NCBI GenBank assembly: GCA_005884985.1
Contig: VAYK01000079.1
Coordinates: 1-9,590, forward strand
Length of the DNA stretch: 9,590 bases
Reading direction: 5' to 3'
From: Actinomycetota bacterium
Lineage (GTDB): Bacteria > Actinomycetota > Thermoleophilia > Solirubrobacterales > 70-9
Shown: positions 4,801 to 9,590 of the stretch, piece by piece
Layout of the letters: the number at the start of each line of letters is the position of its first letter
Numbering within the stretch: position 1 is the stretch's first letter
Translations under genes and position numbers: made by a program
Notes under the pieces: model-generated
What the model saw: only the letters and a program-made list of their open reading frames with translations
What the model was told of the DNA's origin: nothing
Database searches by the model: none

Positions 4801-6276
4801 ATGGTCGATTTGGTCGATTCAGCCAACACACGCGCCACACGGGTAGTCGTCCCTGTGGCGCTCCGCGCCCTCGAAGCTCAGCGGCTGGTCGCCCTGATCG
4901 CGTTCAAGGTCAGCCCGGCGTTGGCGGCGGGGCTGATCGCCTACGTGCACATGGGCGATGTCGGCTCCGCGCTGCTGGTCGCCACCGCGATGGTCGGCGC
5001 GCTGCAGCTCGTGGAGCGCTCCACCTTGCCGCTCGGGTTGATGCCGGCGGCGCGGCTGGGGCTTGGCCTCTGCGCGCCCGTGCTGGGCGCCGGCGCGGCG
5101 GCGGCGCTGGCCCTGGCGGCCGGCGAGCACATGGTGCTCGCCGACCTTCAGGCGCCGGTGGCCGGCGCGTGGCTGATCATGGGCCTTGGGGTTTGGGTGA
5201 CCGCCCGATTCGACGACGACCGGCGTGCGCGGGTCGCCGTGGTCGGGTCGCCGGGGTTCGCCTCCGATCTCGCTGAGGAGCTCGAGGCGGCCGGTATCCG
5301 CGCCTATGAGCTGGTTGGCTGGTTCGGGCGCGAGGCTCCCGCACCGTACGCCCACGACGCGCCGGCCGGCCGCCTCGAATACCTCGGTGGCCTCGACGAG
5401 GTTCGCGCCGCTGTCGTCCGGCGGCAGCTTGAGTTGCTCGTCTGCGGGCGCGTGGAGCACGCCCAGGCCGGCGACGGCGCCGAACCGGATCCCGACCCAT
5501 GCGCCCTGATCGCGGATTCCTGTCTCGATCTGCCGGTGCGGATGATCGAGGCGAACCAGCTCTACGAGGAACTGCTTGGGCACGTGCCGCTAGGAACCAC
5601 GGACTCGGCCTGGTTCCGTTACATCATGCATCCTCGCTTCCGCCCGACGTCGCCGCTCTGGAAGCGGTGCTTCGACCTCGCGAACGCGACCTGGATGGCA
5701 CTCGTCGCGCTGCCCGTGGTGGGCATCGCGGCGGTCGCGATCAAGCTCACCGATGCTGGGCCGGTGTTCTACCGGCAGCGGCGCGTCGACGAGCGCGGCA
5801 AGGAGTTCGAGATCGTGAAGCTGCGGACGATGGTGCCGGGCGCGGAGGAGAGCGGTCCGCAATGGAGTGAGGCAGGTGACGGGCGCGTGACGCGGCTCGG
5901 CAGGTTCCTGCGCCGGACCCACATCGACGAGTTGCCGCAGCTGTGGTGCGTGTTTCGTGGCGAGATGACGCTGGTCGGCCCGCGACCGGAGCGCCCCGAG
6001 ATCTGCGCCGAGCTGGAGAGCCGCTTCCCCCACTACACCCGGCGGCACCTCGTGAAGCCGGGGATCACCGGATGGGCGCAGGTCCGCTGCGGCTACGCCG
6101 GCTCGGAGCTGGGCACGGCCTGGAAGCTCTGCCACGACCTCTTCTATATCAAGCGCCGCTCGATCCTGGCCGACTGGCTGATCATCGTCGAGACGGCCTT
6201 CCAGGCGGGACGGGACGCCCATCGGGCGCTGCGCGCTCCGGACCAGCGATTCATCGTTGGTGAGGCCCATGAGTAG
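4801..6276 (+). CDS. Polyprenyl-phosphate sugar phosphotransferase (exopolysaccharide priming enzyme, WcaJ/WbaP type)
   Basis: Enzymes of this family move a sugar-1-phosphate from a UDP-sugar to undecaprenyl phosphate, the first step of lipid-linked polysaccharide assembly at the inner membrane face. The 491 residues follow the usual plan. Residues about 25-140 are a hydrophobic multi-span region, followed by a Rossmann-like middle domain (ARVAVVGSPGFASDLAEELEAAGI). A further membrane segment (WMALVALPVVGIAAVAI) precedes the catalytic domain: VFYRQRRVDERGKEFEIVKLRTM (K340), THIDELPQL with the catalytic Asp-Glu pair D376/E377, LVGPRPERPE (G393 onward), KPGITGWAQV and DLFYIKRRSILADW. GGAGGA at 4788-4793, 7 bases before ATG 4801, fixes the start. 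It probably shares a transcript with the LPFTG gene upstream and the PAS-LuxR gene downstream. The exact sugar cannot be told from the sequence. Confidence 0.93.
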   Translation: MVDLVDSANTRATRVVVPVALRALEAQRLVALIAFKVSPALAAGLIAYVHMGDVGSALLVATAMVGALQLVERSTLPLGLMPAARLGLGLCAPVLGAGAAAALALAAGEHMVLADLQAPVAGAWLIMGLGVWVTARFDDDRRARVAVVGSPGFASDLAEELEAAGIRAYELVGWFGREAPAPYAHDAPAGRLEYLGGLDEVRAAVVRRQLELLVCGRVEHAQAGDGAEPDPDPCALIADSCLDLPVRMIEANQLYEELLGHVPLGTTDSAWFRYIMHPRFRPTSPLWKRCFDLANATWMALVALPVVGIAAVAIKLTDAGPVFYRQRRVDERGKEFEIVKLRTMVPGAEESGPQWSEAGDGRVTRLGRFLRRTHIDELPQLWCVFRGEMTLVGPRPERPEICAELESRFPHYTRRHLVKPGITGWAQVRCGYAGSELGTAWKLCHDLFYIKRRSILADWLIIVETAFQAGRDAHRALRAPDQRFIVGEAHE

Positions 6277-6913
6277 CTCCAGCCCGGAGCTGGCCGGCGG
6301 CACGGGCCTGACTACCATCCCTGCCCAGCTCTCGATCCTGGTCGTGGACGACCAGCGCCGCTGCCTGGAGGCGAATCTCGCGGCCTGCCGGCTGCTCGGC
6401 CTCCCGCGAAGAGCGGCGCTCGGCAGGACGGTGGACGATTTCCTCACCTCCGGGATGCGCAAGCGCCTGGACCACGTCTGGCGCGCCTTCCGCGAGGGAG
6501 GAGGACACGCCGGGCCGTTTGAGCTCAGCTCCCAGGCCGCGGAGGCGCACGAGGTCCACCTCAGCGTGGTGGCCAACGTGCTGCCCGGCCGCCATCTGTT
6601 GATCCTCTCGGCGACCGAGTCGCAGCCCGGCGAGGTCGAAGCCCCACGGAACGCGCAGTCCAATGCGCAGAGCCGCCCCCGCGACGTCAGCAGCGGGCCG
6701 CGTTTCGGCCGGGGCGGGCCGACCTCGCGCGAGCGGGAGGTGCTCGCCCTGCTGGCCGCCGGGGCCACTGACGAGCAGATCGCGGAGATGCTCGAACTCT
6801 CCCCGGCGACCGTGCAGACGCACGTGCGCAACGCCAAGGCCAAGCTTGGGGCTCGGACGAGGGCCCAGGCCGTGGCCATGGCGCTCCAGAACGGGATGAT
6901 CAACCTCACCTGA
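6269..6913 (+). CDS. PAS-LuxR transcriptional regulator
   Basis: This 214-residue protein begins at ATG 6269, inside the last codons of the sugar transferase (8-nt overlap, with GTGAGG just ahead), so it is translationally coupled. TTG 6257 and GTG 6260 are alternative starts. A single PAS-like domain spans about residues 18-115: LSILVVDDQRRCLEANLAAC, LLGLPRRAALGRTVDDFL and HLSVVANVLPGRHLLIL. The VVDD resembles a response-regulator start, but no receiver domain follows. After an Arg/Ser-rich linker comes a LuxR HTH at about 152-206 (TSREREVLALLAAG, EQIAEMLELSPATVQTHVRN, KLGARTRAQAVAMA). The HTH closely resembles that of the LuxR-GAF protein encoded at 3138-3962. A role in feedback control of this polysaccharide operon is likely from position only. 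Confidence 0.85.
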   Translation: MSSSSPELAGGTGLTTIPAQLSILVVDDQRRCLEANLAACRLLGLPRRAALGRTVDDFLTSGMRKRLDHVWRAFREGGGHAGPFELSSQAAEAHEVHLSVVANVLPGRHLLILSATESQPGEVEAPRNAQSNAQSRPRDVSSGPRFGRGGPTSREREVLALLAAGATDEQIAEMLELSPATVQTHVRNAKAKLGARTRAQAVAMALQNGMINLT

Positions 6914-6916
6914 GCG

Positions 6917-6952
6917 GACCCTGCCCGGGTCAACACTGGCCTGATGCGGTCA
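6917..6952. other. Short inverted repeats between convergent genes
   Basis: GACCC at 6917-6921 and GGGTC at 6927-6931 form a 5-bp stem with a 5-base loop. CTGA at 6941-6944 and TCAG at 6950-6953 form a weaker second one. They lie between the stops of the PAS-LuxR gene and the convergent ligase gene, where a bidirectional terminator is expected, but neither is followed by a T tract. Support for termination is poor. Confidence 0.25.
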
Positions 6953-8851
6953 GTCTCCGTTGCCGTGTCGCTGTGCCGCGAGCTTGTGCTGCAGGACCGG
7001 GATCTGGGGTTCGTACGGATTCTTCCGCTTGGCGATGGCGAGCTGCTCGCGGGCGAGGCGAGGCGATTTCCGGGCGTAGAGCTGCGCCAGGATGAAGTAG
7101 GAGGCCCACTCCTCGGGGCGCTTCTCGACCGCCCGGTGAAGGGCATCGATCGCCCGCCGGCGATCCCCTTTGGCGCGGGCGATGGCGCCCTCGGCGAGCA
7201 GCGGATCGACGCTCAGCGGGTTCAGCGTTTGCGCCCGATCGAGGTCCTCGCTGAGGAAGGGAGGCACGGCCGAGATCGCGAGCACCACGGCGCCGGCGGT
7301 CAGCCAGCGCCGTCCCTGACCCCGAGGCGGGTCACCGACGATCCGGCGAGCTGGCGCGCATGCCGAGCCGACCAAGGCCAGAACGGGCGCGGTGATCGCC
7401 GGGTAGGGCCAGAACCAGTCGACCGAGTCGTGTACCAGCCAGTAGGTGCCGGCGGTCAGCGCGATGATCGATAACCACGCCGGCTCGGGCCCCAGCCGGC
7501 GCGCCCGCATCGCCCCGACGCCGGCCGCTGTGATCGAGCCCGCGAACAGGAGCAGCCCCGGGAAGCCGAATTGGGCGAGATTCTCGAGCTCGACGCTGTG
7601 CGCGTCCTGAACGGCGACCGGACCGTCCTGATGCCGCTCTCGCAGGTAGGTGTAGCGGAAGCCGCCGCCGCCGTCGCCGAGCAGGGGGTGGTGTCTCGCG
7701 TCCAGAAGCGCCACCCGCCAGATCGCCGGTCGTTGGGTGGCGGCGTTGAGGGTGGAGAAGCGGCTCGACTGGCTGGACAGGTTGGCGTCCTTTCCGCTCG
7801 AGAGCTGAGAGACGCGCTTGTCGATCCAGTCGACAGGATTGCCGGCGACCGCCACGAAGGCGATCGAGCCGGCGAGCACCGCTGCCGCGAGCCCCACGAC
7901 CGTGGCCCGGTCGGCGATCTCGACCCGCCGCGGTGAGGCCGGAATCCGCTTGCCCACGAGCGCCGCCACCGCGCCAATCGCCAGCGACAGCCCGGAGGTC
8001 AACGCAACCGCGCGCCCCGCCCCGTGCAGCTCATCGAGCGCCGAGCGCAGCGGAGCGTCCGCGTTCCCGGCGTGGTAGAGATCGATCAGGGACGGGAGGA
8101 TCAGCAGCGCCGGGAGGGCGGCGAGCGCCAGCCAAACCAGCCTGCGCGCCCGGTCCCTCGAGAAGAGGAGATACACGCACAGTGCGGCCGCGCCGGCCGG
8201 CAACGCCCCCCGGCTCTGGCTCAGCATCGCCAGGTCGAGGCAAAGGGTGGCCGTCGCCAGGGCGGCGGAGCGCACGGGCCAGGCGCCCGCGCGGCGCGAG
8301 GCCAGCCCGAGCGCCGGCCACAACGCGATCGCAAAGAACGCCGCGTTCGCGTTCCGGTAGCCGAGCGGGAACTGGAGCGTCCCATCGACCTCGAGGTAAT
8401 GCCGAGCCTGGTCGCCGGTGAGCATGCCGATCACGGCGACGATGCCGGCGAACGCCCCGGCGACGGCAAGCGGCGCCAGCGCCAGGTGCTGGCGACTGCC
8501 CAGCAGGTTGCAAAGCCAGATCCCGAGCCCGAAGGCGAGCGCGTAGGTCAAGATCCGTTGCGCGGTTTCGATCGCGACGTCCGGCGCCGGGCTCCAGAGC
8601 GCCGACAGCGCCGCCCAGACGCCAAGCCCGGCGAGCAAGACGAGCGCGATCGCCACCGGCTGCGAGGGCCGCAGGCTGGCGCGCCAGGGGGCGGCCCAGG
8701 CGAGGAGCACCGTGATGGCGCAGAGGAGGATCGTCCCTGGGAGCAACACCGTGCCGAAGAAGGCGCCGTCATTCGCCGCCCACCACGACCAGACGATCGC
8801 GAGCGCCGCGAGCAGCAGCACCGCCGCCGGCTCCACGCGCCGTTGGTCCAC
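6950..8851 (-). CDS. O-antigen ligase/polymerase-like membrane protein with C-terminal TPR-like repeats
   Basis: Proteins of this family (Wzy_C/WaaL) join or polymerise lipid-linked oligosaccharides on the outer face of the membrane. The 633 residues hold about a dozen hydrophobic segments. The large extracytoplasmic loop carries the family hallmarks: QFPLGYRNANAAFF near 165, SQSRGA near 210, GDGGGGFRYTYLRER at about 391-405 and DAHSVELENLAQFGFPG with H418. After the last membrane segment (LTAGAVVLAISAV) the chain continues with helical repeats (LNPLSVDPLLAEGAIARAKG, AIDALHRAVEKRPEEWASYF) that look like TPRs, making it longer than a typical ligase. The start is a GTG whose G is also the last base of the upstream epimerase stop (TAGTG), so the two genes are coupled. 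The substrate is unknown. It is convergent with the PAS-LuxR gene. Confidence 0.88.
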   Translation of the reverse strand: MDQRRVEPAAVLLLAALAIVWSWWAANDGAFFGTVLLPGTILLCAITVLLAWAAPWRASLRPSQPVAIALVLLAGLGVWAALSALWSPAPDVAIETAQRILTYALAFGLGIWLCNLLGSRQHLALAPLAVAGAFAGIVAVIGMLTGDQARHYLEVDGTLQFPLGYRNANAAFFAIALWPALGLASRRAGAWPVRSAALATATLCLDLAMLSQSRGALPAGAAALCVYLLFSRDRARRLVWLALAALPALLILPSLIDLYHAGNADAPLRSALDELHGAGRAVALTSGLSLAIGAVAALVGKRIPASPRRVEIADRATVVGLAAAVLAGSIAFVAVAGNPVDWIDKRVSQLSSGKDANLSSQSSRFSTLNAATQRPAIWRVALLDARHHPLLGDGGGGFRYTYLRERHQDGPVAVQDAHSVELENLAQFGFPGLLLFAGSITAAGVGAMRARRLGPEPAWLSIIALTAGTYWLVHDSVDWFWPYPAITAPVLALVGSACAPARRIVGDPPRGQGRRWLTAGAVVLAISAVPPFLSEDLDRAQTLNPLSVDPLLAEGAIARAKGDRRRAIDALHRAVEKRPEEWASYFILAQLYARKSPRLAREQLAIAKRKNPYEPQIPVLQHKLAAQRHGNGD

Positions 8852-9590
8852 TAGGCGAAGGAAGCCGCGGTGGCCCGCAGGCCCTGCTCGAGCGTGGTGG
8901 TGCCGGGTCGCCAGCCCAGCTCGCTCGCGGCGCGCGCGCTGTCGATCGCGATTCGCTGAACTTCCCCGGGCCGCGGTGGAGCCATCTGGGGATCGAACTC
9001 CCGCTCGCAGAAGCCTGCCAGCAGCCGGCCTAGCTCGAGGACGCTCGTCTCGACGGCCGTGCCGATGTTGTAGATGCCCTGAGCTTCAGACGCGGCGCCG
9101 GCCAAGAACGCCTCGACAACGTCGCCGACGTACACGTAGTCGCGCGTCTGGCGGCCGTCGCCGAACACTCGCGGGGTGCCGCCGCCGAGCAGCACCCCGC
9201 AGAAGATCGCCACCACGCCCGCCTCCCCGAGCGGGTCCTGCCGCGGTCCGTAGACGTTGCCGAGCCGCAGGGCGACCGCCGAGAGGCCGTAGAGGCGCCC
9301 GTACAGCGACAGGTAGCCCTCGGGGAAGCTGGCGTCCTGAGCCCTCGCCGTAGATCGCCCCGCCCGTCGAGGCGAGGACGAAGCGCCGCGCCTGTGTCTG
9401 CCGCGCCGCCTCGAGCAGGTTGAGGGTCCCGCCGACATTGACGCCGAGGTCGAACACCGGGTCGGACACCGAGCGTCGCACGTCGATCTGGGCGGCGAGG
9501 TGGAACACCACCTCGGGGCGCCCGGTCTCCAAGGCTTTGGCTACCGCGGCCGCATCGGTGATGTCCGTCTCCACCAGGACGGCGCCCTTG
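8851..9590 (-). pseudogene. NAD-dependent nucleotide-sugar epimerase/dehydratase (GalE-like extended SDR), frameshifted and cut by the window edge
   Basis: Such enzymes epimerise or dehydrate UDP- or dTDP-sugars to supply polysaccharide synthesis. The N-terminal NAD-binding GxxGxxG lies beyond the right edge. From 9590 leftwards one frame reads VETDITDAAAV, VVFHLAAQIDVRRSVSDP, NVGGTLNLLEAAR and FVLASTGGAIYGEG, the last containing the SDR catalytic Ser/Thr. Near 9318-9332 homology jumps to another frame with EGYLSLYGRLYGLSAVALRL, NVYGPRQDP, GEAGVVAIF, FGDGRQTRDYVYVGDVVEAFL, IYNIGTAVETSV and RPGEVQRIAIDSARA. The family normally has about 20-25 more residues here, including the YxxxK catalytic pair (as in PYGxSK), which is absent in all frames. 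The gene is therefore inactive as written, or the assembly is wrong. It ends in TAG overlapping the ligase start. GalE versus another epimerase cannot be settled. Confidence 0.78.

Noticed and set aside
6320..6370. Response-regulator receiver domain suggested by VVDD in the PAS-LuxR protein
   Set aside because: No phosphoacceptor aspartate or conserved Thr/Lys follows at the expected places. The downstream pattern (EANLAACRLLG, ALGRTVDDF) fits a PAS domain.
5590..7146. Minus-strand open frame of 518 codons across the sugar transferase and PAS-LuxR genes
   Set aside because: It has low-complexity Ser/Arg/Pro composition and covers two well-supported genes on the other strand.
8024..8854. Plus-strand open frame of 276 codons opposite the ligase gene
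   Set aside because: It is a charged, repetitive Arg/Gly/Glu-rich chain with no domain. The minus strand encodes membrane segments and ligase motifs.

Overview
The window is high-GC DNA with strongly GC-rich third codon positions, short or overlapping gene junctions and many GTG-type starts. The gene content (SpoIIE/RsbU phosphatase, STAS protein, BldC/MerR-like small regulator, LuxR-type regulators with PAS or GAF domains, an LPFTG cell-wall sorting signal) suggests a Gram-positive actinobacterium. Thermoleophilia/Solirubrobacterales-type genomes are my best guess, from family resemblance only. No rRNA, tRNA, CRISPR array, insertion sequence or phage gene is visible.

Layout. (1) 1-1337, minus strand: a small MerR/BldC-like DNA-binding protein followed, in the same reading frame and 9 nt after its TAG, by a multi-membrane-span HD-GYP protein (putative c-di-GMP phosphodiesterase) that runs off the left edge. 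(2) 1338-1602: a comparatively AT-rich divergent control region. (3) 1603-3141, plus strand: a partner-switching pair. The first gene is a SpoIIE/RsbU-like phosphatase fused to an RsbW-like ATPase, but it carries an internal deletion plus frameshift that removes a metal-binding motif. The second is an intact STAS anti-anti-sigma factor overlapping it by ATGA. (4) 3138-3962, minus strand: a regulator with an N-terminal LuxR helix-turn-helix and a C-terminal GAF domain, convergent with the STAS gene and sharing a CTAG in which both stop codons lie. (5) 3963-4380: a 418-bp gene-free region with palindromes and two mutually exclusive hairpins, probably a divergent promoter region and a long 5' leader. 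(6) 4381-6913, plus strand: a 118-residue secreted LPFTG protein, a membrane polyprenyl-phosphate sugar phosphotransferase, and a PAS-LuxR regulator overlapping it by 8 nt. (7) 6950-9590, minus strand: an O-antigen ligase/polymerase-like membrane protein with C-terminal TPR-like repeats, and upstream of it an extended-SDR nucleotide-sugar epimerase (GalE-like) that runs off the right edge and is also broken by an internal deletion plus frameshift, here removing the expected YxxxK catalytic site.

Interpretation. The right two thirds looks like the edge of a surface-polysaccharide locus: sugar-nucleotide epimerase, lipid-linked priming transferase, polymerase/ligase, a wall-anchored mini-protein and two regulators with closely related HTH domains. 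The left third is signal transduction (c-di-GMP turnover and a phosphorylation-dependent partner switch). That these control the polysaccharide genes is inference from proximity only. The most notable points are the two catalytic-motif-deleting frameshifts, the LPFTG mini-protein in front of an EPS priming transferase, the structured leader ahead of it, and the single in-frame stop between the MerR-like gene and the HD-GYP gene.
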